Below, piece after piece: positions 8,098 to 17,777 of a stretch of 64,000 nucleotides of DNA. Every line of letters starts with the position of its first letter. The first letter of the stretch is position 1. This stretch comes from Patulibacter americanus DSM 16676 (lineage in GTDB: Bacteria; Actinomycetota; Thermoleophilia; Solirubrobacterales; Solirubrobacteraceae). Made by a program: the position numbers and the translations under genes. A model generated the notes under the pieces. The model was not told the origin of the DNA and made no database searches. It saw only the letters and a list, made by a program, of their open reading frames with translations. The stretch is taken from the NCBI RefSeq assembly GCF_000420025.1, contig NZ_ATUD01000007.1, positions 124,001 through 188,000 on the forward strand, written 5' to 3'.

Positions 8098-8949
8098 GTG
8101 TCCCCGAAGTCCCCCCGCCGGCTCGCCCGTCGCCTGTCCCGTGCCGTCGCCGGCACCGCCCTCGTCGCCTCCCTCGCGGTCGTGCCGAGCGCCTCGGCCG
8201 CCGACGCACCCGCCCCGCGTCCCGCCGCCGCGGCGAAGAAGCCGACCATCGTCCTCGTGCACGGCGCGTTCGCCGACGCGTCGGGGTGGACGGGCACGAT
8301 CACCCGCCTGCGCCGCCGGGGCTACACCGTCGTCGCGCCCGCCAACCCCCTGCGCTCCCTCGTCTCCGACGCGTCGTACCTGCGCGGCGTGCTCGGGACG
8401 ATCGAGGGCCCCGTCGTCCTCGTCGGCCACTCCTACGGCGGCATGGTCATCACGCAGGCCGCGGCCGGCGACAAGGACGTCAAGGCGCTCGTGTACGTCG
8501 CCGCCTACATGCCCGACGTCGGCGAGAACGTCCTCGACATCAACGGCAAGTTCCCCGGCAGCCAGATCAACACGTCGCTGCTCGCCACGCCGTTCCCGGC
8601 CGCCGGCGGCCGCAAGGGCACGGAGTACCGTCTCGACCCGGCGAAGTTCCGCGCGCTCTTCACCGGCCCGGTGCCGAAGGACGAAGCCGCCGCGCTGGCG
8701 GCGGAGCAGCGGCCGATCGCCGACCTCTCCAACACGCAGAAGGCCACGGCCGCGGCGTGGAAGACGATCCCGTCCTGGGACCTCATCTCGGAGCACGACC
8801 AGCTCATCCCGCCGGCCGTGCAGCGGTTCATGGCGGCCCGCGCCCACGCCCACGTGACCGGCGTGCCGGCCTCGCACGCCGCGATGCTCCTGCACCCCGG
8901 CGCCACGGCGAAGGTCATCCTCAGCGCCGCGCGCAGCGTGAAGAAGTAG
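8098..8949 (+). CDS. exported alpha/beta hydrolase
   Basis: The product has 283 residues from GTG 8098, preceded by AAGGAG. The N-terminus is a basic and hydrophobic signal sequence (RAVAGTALVASLAVVPSASA) with a likely A-x-A cleavage near residue 35. The hydrolase core starts IVLVHGAFADASGW (oxyanion region) and has the nucleophile elbow GHSYGG. A C-terminal acid lies in the SEHDQLIPP region and the His is probably in PASHAAML. It is a close paralogue of the cytoplasmic hydrolase at 20814-21527 (shared LVHGAFADAS, GPVVLVGHSYGG and WKT-PSW). It leads a run with the MaoC-like (6-bp gap) and MFS genes. Substrate is unknown; an esterase role is likely. Confidence 0.85.
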   Translation: MSPKSPRRLARRLSRAVAGTALVASLAVVPSASAADAPAPRPAAAAKKPTIVLVHGAFADASGWTGTITRLRRRGYTVVAPANPLRSLVSDASYLRGVLGTIEGPVVLVGHSYGGMVITQAAAGDKDVKALVYVAAYMPDVGENVLDINGKFPGSQINTSLLATPFPAAGGRKGTEYRLDPAKFRALFTGPVPKDEAAALAAEQRPIADLSNTQKATAAAWKTIPSWDLISEHDQLIPPAVQRFMAARAHAHVTGVPASHAAMLLHPGATAKVILSAARSVKK

Positions 8950-8955
8950 GCGGCC

Positions 8956-9435
8956 ATGAGCACCGCGCCCTTCGACCCGGCCGACTTCGCGGTCGTCCCG
9001 GCCCGCACGTTCGAGGACCTGCGGGTCGGCGAGGTGTTCCGCGCGCCGAGCCGGACCCTCACCGACGCGCACGCCTCGGCGTTCCAGGCGGTCTCCGCCG
9101 ACAACCACCCCGTCCACTACGACACCGAGTGGGCCCGGCGCCACGGGCACACGGCGCCCGTCGTCCACGGCCTGCAGGTCCTGGCGTTCACCGCGCCTGG
9201 GGCCACGCTGTTCCCGCACGTGATCGGCGAGGTCTTCGTGCGCTTCGTCGACGTCTCCGCCGCCTTCCTCGGCGAGGTGCACAGCGGCGACACCCTCTAC
9301 CCCGCGCTCACGATCACGGCGCTGACGCCGAGCGAGGAGGGTGGGATCGTCACGACGGAGGCGACCGTGCACAACCAGCGCGGTGAGCTCGTCCTCTCCG
9401 GACAGCACCGCTACCTGCTGGAGCTGACGGCATGA
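8956..9435 (+). CDS. MaoC-like hotdog-fold dehydratase
   Basis: The product has 159 residues. The central hydratase signature is FQAVSADNHPVHYDTEWARR followed by HGHTAPVVHGLQVLAF, with the D...H pair (SADNHPVH) used by R-specific enoyl-CoA hydratases. The later FVDVSAAFLGEVHSGDTLYP strand is also typical. The family hydrates trans-2-enoyl-CoA or related thioesters in the cytoplasm. Its stop overlaps the MFS start (ATGA at 9432-9435), and the exported hydrolase is 6 bp upstream. The grouping suggests uptake or detoxification of an ester or acyl substrate, but no pathway can be named. Confidence 0.85.
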   Translation: MSTAPFDPADFAVVPARTFEDLRVGEVFRAPSRTLTDAHASAFQAVSADNHPVHYDTEWARRHGHTAPVVHGLQVLAFTAPGATLFPHVIGEVFVRFVDVSAAFLGEVHSGDTLYPALTITALTPSEEGGIVTTEATVHNQRGELVLSGQHRYLLELTA

Positions 9436-11063
9436 GCACCGGGCGGCCCACGGGCTGGGCGCCGTTGCGCCACCCGGCGTTCCGAGCGATGTGGACCGCC
9501 CAGTTCGCCAGCAACGTCGGCGGCTGGATGCAGACCGTCGGCGCGCAGTGGCTCATGCTCTCGCTGAGCGGCTCGGCGGCGTACCTCGCGTTCATCCAGT
9601 CCGCGGCCAGCCTGCCCGTCCTGCTCTTCGCGATCCCCGCCGGTGCGCTCGGCGACGTGATCAGCCGCAAGCGCCTGCTGCTCGTCTCGCAGACCGCGAT
9701 GGTGATCGCGTCCGTCGCCCTGGCGGTGCTCGCCGTCCTCGACGTCCTGACGCCGTGGCTGCTGCTCGCGCTGCTGTTCCTCGTGGGCGCCGGGCAGGCG
9801 TGGACGTCGCCGACCTGGCAGACGCTGCAGCCGGAGCTCGTGCCCGCGGAGGAGCGACCCCAGGCGATCGCGCTGGGCGCCGTGAACCAGAACCTCGCCC
9901 GCGCCGTCGGTCCGGCGATCGGCGGCGCGCTCGTCGCCGCCACCCAGCCCAGCGTCGCGTTCTTCGTCAACGCGGCCACGTTCCTCGTGGTCATCCTCGC
10001 GATCGTGCGCTGGCGCGAGACCCGGCGGGCGGTCGCCGCGACGCCGCCGGAACACCTCGGCTCCGCGATCCGGGCCAGCGGGCGGTACGTGCGCAACAGT
10101 CCGGCGCTGCGGGCCGTCCTGCTGCGCGCGGGCGCGTTCATCTTCTTCGCCAGCGCGCTCTGGGCGCTGCTGCCCGCCATCGCGCACGGGCCGCTGGGGA
10201 TGGGCTCCGGCGGCTACGGCCTGCTGCTCGGCGCCGTGGGCGTCGGCGCGGTGGGCGGCGCGGCCCTGCTCCCGCGTCTGCGGGCCCGGCACTCCGCCGA
10301 CCGGATCCTCGGCGCCGGCGCGGTCGCCGTGGCGGTGCCGACGGTCGTCCTCGCCCAGGTCCACGTGGCGGCCGTGGCCGGCGGCGCCCTCGTCGTCGCG
10401 GGCGTGGGCTGGATCCTGGCGCTGGCGACGCTCAACTCGTCCTACCAGGGGATGCTGCCCGGCTGGATCAAGGCGCGGGGGCTGGCGTTCTACCTCATCG
10501 TGTTCCAGGGCGGCATGGCGATCGGCAGCGCGGTCATCGGCGTGCTCGCCGGCCCGCTCGGGGTCGCGCCCGTCCTGACGGGCGCCGCCGTCGCGCTCGG
10601 CCTCACGCCGCTGCTCGCCCTGCGGTGGCCGGTCCCGCACATCGACCCGGACGACCTGCTCCCGGCCGGTGACGCCCCGGCTCCCCACCACCCGGGCCCT
10701 GCCGCCCAGCACGGTCCCGTGCGCGTGACGCTCCGGCGCCACGCCGTCCCGGGGCAGGAGGAGGCGCTCGCGGCGGCCGTGTTGGACCTGCGCCGGATGC
10801 GCCGCCGCACCGGAGCGAGCTCGTGGGCCGCATGGAGCGCCGCGGGGCAGCCCGGGGTCGTCGTCGAGGAGTTCGTGGTGTCGTCGTGGGACGACCATCT
10901 CCGCCAGCTCGGGCGCGTGACCGTGCGCGACCGGGACCGCATCGACCGCGCCGGAGCCCACACGGACCCGGCCCACCCGACGGTCGTGACGCACTGGGAG
11001 GCGCTGCCGGCCCCGGCCGGCGCCGAGCGCTGGGGCGTCGGGGCCGCGCCGGCGGAGACCTAG
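9432..11063 (+). CDS. MFS transporter with C-terminal soluble domain
   Basis: The product has 543 residues. The first about 410 form a 12-helix MFS permease of the EntS/MFS_3 type, starting LRHPAFRAMWTAQFASNVGG and with the loop GALGDVISRKRLLLVSQTA. The last about 115 residues are a soluble ferredoxin-fold-like domain (VRVTLRRHAVPGQEEALAAA, then VVVEEFVVSSWDDHLRQLGR). This extension is often seen in the family and resembles antibiotic-biosynthesis monooxygenase domains. Export of a small hydrophobic compound is likely. The stop codon shares CTAG with the stop of the convergent LAL gene. Confidence 0.87.
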   Translation: MSTGRPTGWAPLRHPAFRAMWTAQFASNVGGWMQTVGAQWLMLSLSGSAAYLAFIQSAASLPVLLFAIPAGALGDVISRKRLLLVSQTAMVIASVALAVLAVLDVLTPWLLLALLFLVGAGQAWTSPTWQTLQPELVPAEERPQAIALGAVNQNLARAVGPAIGGALVAATQPSVAFFVNAATFLVVILAIVRWRETRRAVAATPPEHLGSAIRASGRYVRNSPALRAVLLRAGAFIFFASALWALLPAIAHGPLGMGSGGYGLLLGAVGVGAVGGAALLPRLRARHSADRILGAGAVAVAVPTVVLAQVHVAAVAGGALVVAGVGWILALATLNSSYQGMLPGWIKARGLAFYLIVFQGGMAIGSAVIGVLAGPLGVAPVLTGAAVALGLTPLLALRWPVPHIDPDDLLPAGDAPAPHHPGPAAQHGPVRVTLRRHAVPGQEEALAAAVLDLRRMRRRTGASSWAAWSAAGQPGVVVEEFVVSSWDDHLRQLGRVTVRDRDRIDRAGAHTDPAHPTVVTHWEALPAPAGAERWGVGAAPAET

Positions 11064-13762
11064 CCGACCGGCTCGGCCGGACGCGCCTGCGTCAGGGCGT
11101 CGCGCAGCTGCGCCCGGTTCGTCACGCCGAGCTTGGGGAAGACCCGGTAGAGGTGCGAACCGATCGTGCGGTGCGAGAGGTACAGGCGCTGGCCGATCTC
11201 GCGGTTCGACAGGCCCGAGGCCGCCATCTCCGCGATCTGCAGCTCCTGCGGCGTCAGCTCGTCGCGGCCCGGACCCACGACGACCACGGGCGTGCCGTCC
11301 CCGGCAGCGCGAAGCTCCTGACCCGCCCGGTCGGCCCAGTGCGCCGCGCCGATGGCGTCGAACGCAGCCCGCGCCGCCCGCAGCTCGCGACGGGCCTCGA
11401 CGATCCGCCGGCGCCGCCGCAGCCACATGCCGTGAGCGAGCTGCAGGCGCGCGGTGGCCATGGGGCCGCGCGGGCCGGGAACGGCCAGGGCCGTGGCGTA
11501 GGCCTGGGCCTCGCCGTCGCCCGTCGTCGTGATCGCCCGGGCGAAGGCGACGGCGTGCGCGAGGCGCGGGGCACTGGGCACCCGCCTCGCATCCGCCTCG
11601 AGCCGCGCGACGTAGGGGCGCACCTCGTCGACCCGGCCCGCCCACACGGCCGCCTCGGCGAAGGCGTCGGCGACGAGCCACCGGCGTGTCCGCAGGGCGG
11701 CGGCGCCCGTGTCGTCCCAGAGCCGGGCGAACCAGTCGAACGCCTCGTCGTAGCGGCCGCGCGCGACGCAGATCGCGCCCCGGGCCATGTGGACGTCGGC
11801 CATGGCAGCGGGCCGGCCCAGGAGCACGCGCTCCGCCTCGCCCGCCCGCCGCTCCGCCCGGGCCGGATCGCCGTCGACCGCCTCGACCACGGCCTCGAGC
11901 GCACGGATCTCGCCGAGCAGGACGGTCTGCCCGGTCTCGTCCGCCAGCCGCGCCGCCTCCGCGATGTCCGCGCGGGCACGCGGGAGCCCGTCGGTGTTGA
12001 GGAGGGCCCAGCCGCGCTGGTGCAGCGCGTGCGGGAGCATGCCGAAGCGCCCCTCCATGCGCAGGAGGCCGGCCGTCGCGGACAGGAAGCCGACCGCGAG
12101 CTCGTCGTCCCCCAGCTCCACGGCGGCATGCCCGAGCAGCCGCCCCAGTCGCGGGTCCCCGGAGGCGTCCAGGGGCTGCGCCCGCAGGACGGCGAGCGCG
12201 CGCTCGCCCTGGTCGAGCGGCGCGGCGACCGCGGCCAACCCGGCCAGCATCGGGCGCTGCTCCATGCCGCCCAGCCGCTCGGCCGCGGCGAGCAGCTCGG
12301 GCACGGGCAGGACGTTGGCGGGGGTGACGCGAGCGCGTTCCCCGGCGTGGACCACCAGCGTCCGTACCGTGGGCAGCAGCCCGTCCGCGAGCGCCCGCTC
12401 GGCGCGCCGGACGTGGGCCACCGCGGTGCGGCCGTCGTCGGGGCGGCCGAGGTCGTAGAGGTTCTGGATCCACGCGACCTGCTCGTGGTGGTCCGGGGTG
12501 CGGGCCAGGGACGCCGCTTGCCGCACGAAGCGCGAGACGAAGTCGGGGCGTCCGATCTCGAACGACAGCTCCGCCGCCGCGAGCAGCCGCACGACGCAGG
12601 CGTCGTCGGACTGGCTGAACCGCACGGCCCGGTCCATCTTCGCCAGCGCCACGCGCAGCTCGCCTCGGTCCCGGGCGTCACGCGCGCCGGCCTCGAGCGC
12701 CGTGGCGAGCCGCTCGTCCGGCCGCAGCGAAGCGGCGGCCCGGTGCCACGCCGCACGGGCGGGTCGGTCCTGGAGGCCAACGGCCAGCGCGCCATGGATC
12801 GCATGCCGGCGGGGCAGGGAGGCGGTCCGGTAGACGGTCGAGCGCATGACCTCGGTGCGGAACCGCAGCGTGCTCCCGTCGCACTCGACGGCGCGGCGCG
12901 CGACGGCGCGGGAAGCCGCCTCGAGCACGTCCGTCTCGGCCGCGCCGGTGACGCGCACGACGGCCGCGACGGCGTCGCCGAGCGCCTCGCCGTCGTTCGC
13001 AGCCGCCGCGAGCAGCAGCTGAGCCTCGAGCTCGTCGACGTCGCGGAGTGGTGCGCTGAGCCGTTCGACCAGCGTCGTCGGCATCGGCAGCGCGACGGGC
13101 GCGCGAACGCAGTGGGTGCTCCACTGGGCGGAGGGCACCGTGGCGAGCTCGACGATGCCCAACGGGTTCCCGGCACACGCCTCGAGCACGCGGGCCCGGA
13201 CGAACGCCGGCAGGTGTGCACCCGTCCGTGCGAGCAGCTCGGCGCTCGCGTCGGCGCCGAGGGGCCGGAGGGGCAGGACGTCGAGTCCCTGCCCGCGCAG
13301 GCGAGGGTCGCCCGAGTGCCCGGCCGCGAGCAGGACGACCGGCTCGCCGCGGAGCCGGCGGGCGGCGCCTGCGAGGACGTCCCAGCTGCCGTCGTCGACC
13401 GCTGCGAGGTCGTCGAGCATCAGGAGCGTGGGCTGCCGGCGGGCCGTTGCGGCCAGCAAGGCGGCGACGTGCGCCGCGGCGCCCCCGGGATCCCGCGGTC
13501 CGACGGCCGGCTCGTCGAGCTGCACGAGCAGCTCGGCGAGGACACCGAACGGCCGGACGGCCTCGGCCGGCGTCAGGGTGATGACGCGCAGCCGGCGCTC
13601 GTCCGCCATCCGCAGGGCGGTCCGCAGGAGGGCGGTGGTCCCGACGCCGGCCTCGCCGGCCAGGACGAGACCGGAACGCCCCGTCGGCTCGTCGAGCAGC
13701 TCCTCGATCGCCCGCGTCTCGGCGTCACGATCCAGGAGCTGGGGTACGGGAACGGCGCTCAT
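11060..13762 (-). CDS. LAL-family LuxR regulator with degenerate nucleotide-binding site
   Basis: The product has 900 residues: an N-terminal AAA/STAND ATPase, a helical TPR-like centre, and a C-terminal LuxR helix-turn-helix (LTPQELQIAEMAASGLSNRE, then LYLSHRTIGSHLYRVFPKLG). The P-loop at residues 36-43 reads GEAGVGTT, so the essential Lys of GxxGxGK(S/T) is Thr. The Walker B region reads TLLMLDDLAAVDD, not the DDLQWAD of its two paralogues here. ATP binding may be lost or altered, implying control by ligand or partner. It is convergent with the MFS gene, sharing stop codons at CTAG 11060-11063. A near-palindrome lies just upstream of its start. Confidence 0.88.
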   Translation of the reverse strand: MSAVPVPQLLDRDAETRAIEELLDEPTGRSGLVLAGEAGVGTTALLRTALRMADERRLRVITLTPAEAVRPFGVLAELLVQLDEPAVGPRDPGGAAAHVAALLAATARRQPTLLMLDDLAAVDDGSWDVLAGAARRLRGEPVVLLAAGHSGDPRLRGQGLDVLPLRPLGADASAELLARTGAHLPAFVRARVLEACAGNPLGIVELATVPSAQWSTHCVRAPVALPMPTTLVERLSAPLRDVDELEAQLLLAAAANDGEALGDAVAAVVRVTGAAETDVLEAASRAVARRAVECDGSTLRFRTEVMRSTVYRTASLPRRHAIHGALAVGLQDRPARAAWHRAAASLRPDERLATALEAGARDARDRGELRVALAKMDRAVRFSQSDDACVVRLLAAAELSFEIGRPDFVSRFVRQAASLARTPDHHEQVAWIQNLYDLGRPDDGRTAVAHVRRAERALADGLLPTVRTLVVHAGERARVTPANVLPVPELLAAAERLGGMEQRPMLAGLAAVAAPLDQGERALAVLRAQPLDASGDPRLGRLLGHAAVELGDDELAVGFLSATAGLLRMEGRFGMLPHALHQRGWALLNTDGLPRARADIAEAARLADETGQTVLLGEIRALEAVVEAVDGDPARAERRAGEAERVLLGRPAAMADVHMARGAICVARGRYDEAFDWFARLWDDTGAAALRTRRWLVADAFAEAAVWAGRVDEVRPYVARLEADARRVPSAPRLAHAVAFARAITTTGDGEAQAYATALAVPGPRGPMATARLQLAHGMWLRRRRRIVEARRELRAARAAFDAIGAAHWADRAGQELRAAGDGTPVVVVGPGRDELTPQELQIAEMAASGLSNREIGQRLYLSHRTIGSHLYRVFPKLGVTNRAQLRDALTQARPAEPVG

Positions 13763-13795
13763 ACGGGCAGATTCGCACCCTCTCGCACGCGGTTC

Positions 13796-13813
13796 ATCAC
13801 ACGGATGCGTGAT
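13796..13813. promoter_or_regulatory. dyad ATCAC-N8-GTGAT upstream of LAL regulator
   Basis: ATCACACGGATGCGTGAT has 5-bp perfect arms, extendable to 7 bp with one mismatch. It sits 34 bp upstream of the ATG at 13762, a position suited to an autoregulatory operator. Evidence is symmetry and position only. Confidence 0.35.
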
Positions 13814-13846
13814 AGACGCCGACCGGCGAGCCTGCGCCGCGCCGGT

Positions 13847-14806
13847 TCAGCGCAGGGCGGCGCGCAGGAACGCCGAGGCCTGGGCGATCGCGGCGCCCGC
13901 GCCGTTGGACTCGCGCAGCGCGTTGAGCATCATGAAGTCGTGGATCATCCCGCCGTAGCGGGTGGCCTCGACGTCGACGCCGGCCTCGCGGAGCTTGCGG
14001 GCGTACGCCTCGCCCTCGTCGCGGAGCACATCGGCCTCGCCCGTGATGACGAGCGCCTTCGGCAGGCTGGAGAGCTGCTCCTTCGTGGCGCGCAGCGGGC
14101 TGGCCGTGATCTGCGCGCGCTCGGCCTCGTCCGTCGTGTACTGGTCCCAGAACCACTGCATCGCCTGACGGCGGAGGAAGTACCCCTCGGCGAACTCGTG
14201 GTAGCTGCCGGTCTCGAACGTGGCGTCCGTCACGGGGTAGAACAGCGCCTGGGCGGCGAAGGTCACGTCGCCGCGCTCCTTGGCCATCAGCGTCAGGGCG
14301 GTGGCCATGTTGCCGCCGACGGAGTCGCCCGCGACGGCGACGTGCTTGGGGTCCAGGCGCAGGTCGGCGCCGTTGTCGCGGATCCACTGCGCGGTGAGGT
14401 ACGCCTCCTCGATCGCGACGGGGTAGCGGACCTCGGGCGAGAGGTGGTAGTCCGGGAAGACGACGGCCGCGCCGGCGCCGACGGCGAGCTCGCGGACGAG
14501 ACGGTCGTGCGTGTGGGCGTTGCCGAAGACCCAGCCGGCGCCGTGCACGTAGAGGATGACCGGCAGGACGCCGAAGGCGTTGGCCGGGCGGACGATGCGG
14601 ACCTTGAAGTCGCCCGCGGTGCCGGAGAGCGTGACCCAGTCCTCGTCCACGGAGGGCTTGTAGACGTCGCCGGACTGGACCTCGTCGACGGTCTTGCGAC
14701 CCTCGATCGGCCCCAGGTCGTTCAGGTAGGGCGGGTTGGCGGTGGCCTCGGCGAACGCCTGGGCGGCGGGCTCGAGGACGTGGACGGGGGTCGTGGAGTC
14801 GGACAT
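13847..14806 (-). CDS. HSL-type alpha/beta hydrolase (carboxylesterase)
   Basis: The product has 319 residues from ATG 14806; upstream in-frame extension is unlike coding sequence. The oxyanion motif is HGAGW (usually HGGG in this family, within VILYVHGAGWVFGNAHTHDR), the nucleophile elbow is GDSVGG, the acid lies in TGEADVLRDEG and the His in YGGMIHDFMML. These mark the hormone-sensitive-lipase/acetyl-hydrolase group (family IV), acting on short-chain esters in the cytoplasm; no signal peptide is present. It lies between two minus-strand LAL regulator genes, one of which may control it. Confidence 0.9.
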   Translation of the reverse strand: MSDSTTPVHVLEPAAQAFAEATANPPYLNDLGPIEGRKTVDEVQSGDVYKPSVDEDWVTLSGTAGDFKVRIVRPANAFGVLPVILYVHGAGWVFGNAHTHDRLVRELAVGAGAAVVFPDYHLSPEVRYPVAIEEAYLTAQWIRDNGADLRLDPKHVAVAGDSVGGNMATALTLMAKERGDVTFAAQALFYPVTDATFETGSYHEFAEGYFLRRQAMQWFWDQYTTDEAERAQITASPLRATKEQLSSLPKALVITGEADVLRDEGEAYARKLREAGVDVEATRYGGMIHDFMMLNALRESNGAGAAIAQASAFLRAALR

Positions 14807-14948
14807 GTGGATGCTCGTTTCGGGGAGGAGGAGTGCTGGTATGCAAGCTAGGGGCGCGCGCCGCGGTCTTCTTGCGTCAACCGACTCCTCCCCCGGGGCG
14901 TACGCCGCACGGCGCCATCGCCGGCCGTCACGCGGCGTGTGGCCGCGC

Positions 14949-17777
14949 TCAGCTGCGCTCGGCGACGATGCGCGCGAGCTCGACGCGCGACGAGATGCCG
15001 AGCTTCGCGAACGCGCGCCGCAGATGCGTGCCCACGGTGTGCGGCGAGAGGTGCACCACCAGGGCCACCTCACGGTTCGTGCGGCCCTCCGCGACAAGGC
15101 CGACGACCCGCAGCTCGGAGGGCGTGAGCGACTCCCACCCGGCCGGCGCGACGACGTCCCGGGCCCGGCGCCCGGCGCCGAGCGCGGCCAGCCGGCGGAG
15201 CACGCGCGCGGCCTCCCCCGCCGCGCCGGCGGTGCGGTGCAGCGCCAGCGCGGCGTCGAGGTGGACGACGGCCTCGGCGGGCTCGGCGTCGGCGAGCGCC
15301 ACGGCGAGATCCTCGTGCGCCCAGGCCCGCGGCAGCGGCCGCCGGGTCCGACCCAGCACCTCGACCGCCGCGCGGAGCCCTCCGACGTCGGCGTCCAGCA
15401 GCCCCCGGGCGTGCAGCGCCGCCGCCTCGAGCACGGCGTACCCCGGCGCCCGCGTCGTCCACCGCTCGGCCATCGAGACCGCCGTCTCGGCGCGCTCCCG
15501 CAGGCCCGCGGCCAGGGTCATGCGCACGTAGGCGGGGACGTCGAGCGGATCGAACGGGGTCGCCAGCGCCGGATCGATGCCCCGGAACGCCTCGGCCGCC
15601 TCGGCGGTCAGCCGGCGGACCTCGTCGATGTCACGGGTCGCGTGGGCGATCAGCGCGCCGAGCCACGCGCCGGCACGGCGCACGAGCGGGGCCTCGTCCC
15701 GGCGGAGCCGCTCCGCGTGGACCCGGGCGGTGGCGACGGCGTCCGGGTCGCCCTCGAGCAGGGCGACGCGCCCGTAGGCGTAGGCGGCCGTGGCGTCCGT
15801 GAAGTTGGCGGAGCCGAGCTCCTCGACCATCGTGAGGGCGGCCTCCGCCTCGGTGCGGGCGTCCTCGAGGCGCCCCGCGTCGAAGAGCACGCGGCTGCGG
15901 GTCGCGCTCCACAGCTGCATCGCCGAGGCCTGCCCCCGGTGCTGCGCCACGCGGATCCCCGTCTCCGCCTCCGCCAGGGCGTCGTCGAGCCGCCCGCACG
16001 CGTTCCAGAGCAGGCAGCGCCACAACGACTCCGGGACCCACAGGGCGTGCGAGACCAGGCCGGCCCCCCGCGCCGTGGCGAGCGCCTGCTCGCACAGTGC
16101 CTGCGCGGCGTCCCAGTCCAGGCGGTAGTACGCGACGACCGACTGGACGGCGACGGCGGTCGCCTCGGCGTACTCGTCGCCGACGACCCGCGCGGCGTCG
16201 AGCGCCCGTACGACCGCCACGTCGGTGGCCTCGATGTCACCGACCATCGAGAGGTTGAGCGCCTCGGACGCCAGGAGTTTCGCGCGCAGCGCCGGCGAGA
16301 TGCCCGGGAGCGCCGCGCCGGCGGCGCTCTGGCGCACGGCCTCCGCGAACGACTCGCCACTGGCCACGCGCGCCAGGCCCAGGCGGATCTCCCCTTCGAC
16401 CTCCGGCTCAAGGCCGCCGCCCAGCGAGCCGCTCCACAGGGCCCGGGCCGCGCCCGACTCCCCCGCCTGCCACAGCAACGACGCCGTCTCCCCGACCAGC
16501 GCGCCACGTCCCGGGTCCGCAGCCGGCAGCAGCTGCAGCGCCCGGCGGCTCAGGGCCGCGGCCGACGACGGATCGGACGCGGCGAGCTCGCCGGCCGCCC
16601 GGCGCAGCAACGCGATCGCCTCGTGGTCCCCGGGACGCGCCGTGTGCACGAGCACCTCGGCGACCTCGACGTCCGATGCCCGGCGGCGCAGCAGCACGTC
16701 GACGGCGCGGCGACGGAGCTCCTGGTGCTCCGCGGGGGTCAGGGCGCCCCGCACCGCATCGCGGACGAGGTCGTGCCGGAACGCGAGCTCGTCGTCCCGG
16801 GCGACGAGGAGTCCGGCATCGAGCGCGTCCTGGACGGCGACCGCCACCCGCGGCGGAGACGCGTCGAGGAGCTCGGCGAGCCGGCCGACGGAGAACCGGT
16901 GCCCGAGCACGGAGGCCGCACGCACCACCTCGCGAGCCGGCTCGCGGAGCTGGTCGACACGGGTCCGGGTGGCGTCGACGAACCGCGCCGGCACGGGTCC
17001 CGCGTCCGCCCGGGCGACGCCGTCCTCCACCCGGACGCGCCCTTCCGCGACGAGCCCGCTGAGCAGCTCGAGCAGCGCGAACGGGCGGCCCTGGGCAGCG
17101 TCGACGTGGCGCATCAGCCCCTCGTCGGGCGGGGCGCCGACGACGTCGGTCACCACGTCGGCCACGGCCGCGGGGGTCAGGGGCTCCAGGGCGAGGCGGC
17201 GGGCACCGAGGTGTTCCAGGCGCTCGAGCGCGTCGCGCACCTCGCCGTCCTCGTCCGCGGGCCGGAACGCGAACAGCCACGCGACGGCGTGCGTCGACAG
17301 CCGCGCCGGCAGCGTCCGCAACGCGAGGAGCGTGGCGGCGTCGGCCCACTGGAGGTCGTCCACGACCACGAGCAGCGGGGCGCTCAGTGCGGCGTGCTCC
17401 AGCGCCTGCTGCAGCTCCTGCAGCACCCAGAAGACGCCCTCGGACGCAGGCGGCAGCGCGGCGAGCGCGTCGCTGGTGAGGACGGGCTGCGGCCCGGCCG
17501 TCAGGGCGTCGAGCACCGGCTGCAGAGGGCGCAGCCGCGACGCGGGATCGGCGCCACCCGCGGCCACCCGCACTCCGAGGGACGAGGCCGTCGTCACGGC
17601 GGCCTGCAGCAGACGGCTCTTGCCCAGGCCCGCAGCGCCCTCGACGAGGGTGACGGACCCCCGGCCGTCGCGCAGCCCATCCAGGGCGGCCTCGAGCTCG
17701 AGGAGGGGCGCGGTCCGGCCCCGTACGGGGCCCGCGGGCTGCTCCGAGCCGGGTCCGGAAGCGCCGTTCACGGGCAC
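14949..17777 (-). CDS. LAL-family LuxR regulator
   Basis: The product has 942 residues from GTG 17777; another GTG two codons downstream is possible. The P-loop GAAGLGKS is at about 47-54 and Walker B LLVVVDDLQWAD near 135-146, both intact. A long TPR-like helical centre is followed by the LuxR DNA-binding domain (LTPSELRVVGLVAEGRTNRE, then HLSPHTVGTHLRRAFAKLGI). These very large ATP-dependent activators of the MalT/LAL type usually control catabolic or secondary-metabolite genes. It is divergent from the next LAL gene with 244 bp between starts, a likely shared control region, and lies upstream of the esterase gene. Confidence 0.9.
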   Translation of the reverse strand: MPVNGASGPGSEQPAGPVRGRTAPLLELEAALDGLRDGRGSVTLVEGAAGLGKSRLLQAAVTTASSLGVRVAAGGADPASRLRPLQPVLDALTAGPQPVLTSDALAALPPASEGVFWVLQELQQALEHAALSAPLLVVVDDLQWADAATLLALRTLPARLSTHAVAWLFAFRPADEDGEVRDALERLEHLGARRLALEPLTPAAVADVVTDVVGAPPDEGLMRHVDAAQGRPFALLELLSGLVAEGRVRVEDGVARADAGPVPARFVDATRTRVDQLREPAREVVRAASVLGHRFSVGRLAELLDASPPRVAVAVQDALDAGLLVARDDELAFRHDLVRDAVRGALTPAEHQELRRRAVDVLLRRRASDVEVAEVLVHTARPGDHEAIALLRRAAGELAASDPSSAAALSRRALQLLPAADPGRGALVGETASLLWQAGESGAARALWSGSLGGGLEPEVEGEIRLGLARVASGESFAEAVRQSAAGAALPGISPALRAKLLASEALNLSMVGDIEATDVAVVRALDAARVVGDEYAEATAVAVQSVVAYYRLDWDAAQALCEQALATARGAGLVSHALWVPESLWRCLLWNACGRLDDALAEAETGIRVAQHRGQASAMQLWSATRSRVLFDAGRLEDARTEAEAALTMVEELGSANFTDATAAYAYGRVALLEGDPDAVATARVHAERLRRDEAPLVRRAGAWLGALIAHATRDIDEVRRLTAEAAEAFRGIDPALATPFDPLDVPAYVRMTLAAGLRERAETAVSMAERWTTRAPGYAVLEAAALHARGLLDADVGGLRAAVEVLGRTRRPLPRAWAHEDLAVALADAEPAEAVVHLDAALALHRTAGAAGEAARVLRRLAALGAGRRARDVVAPAGWESLTPSELRVVGLVAEGRTNREVALVVHLSPHTVGTHLRRAFAKLGISSRVELARIVAERS

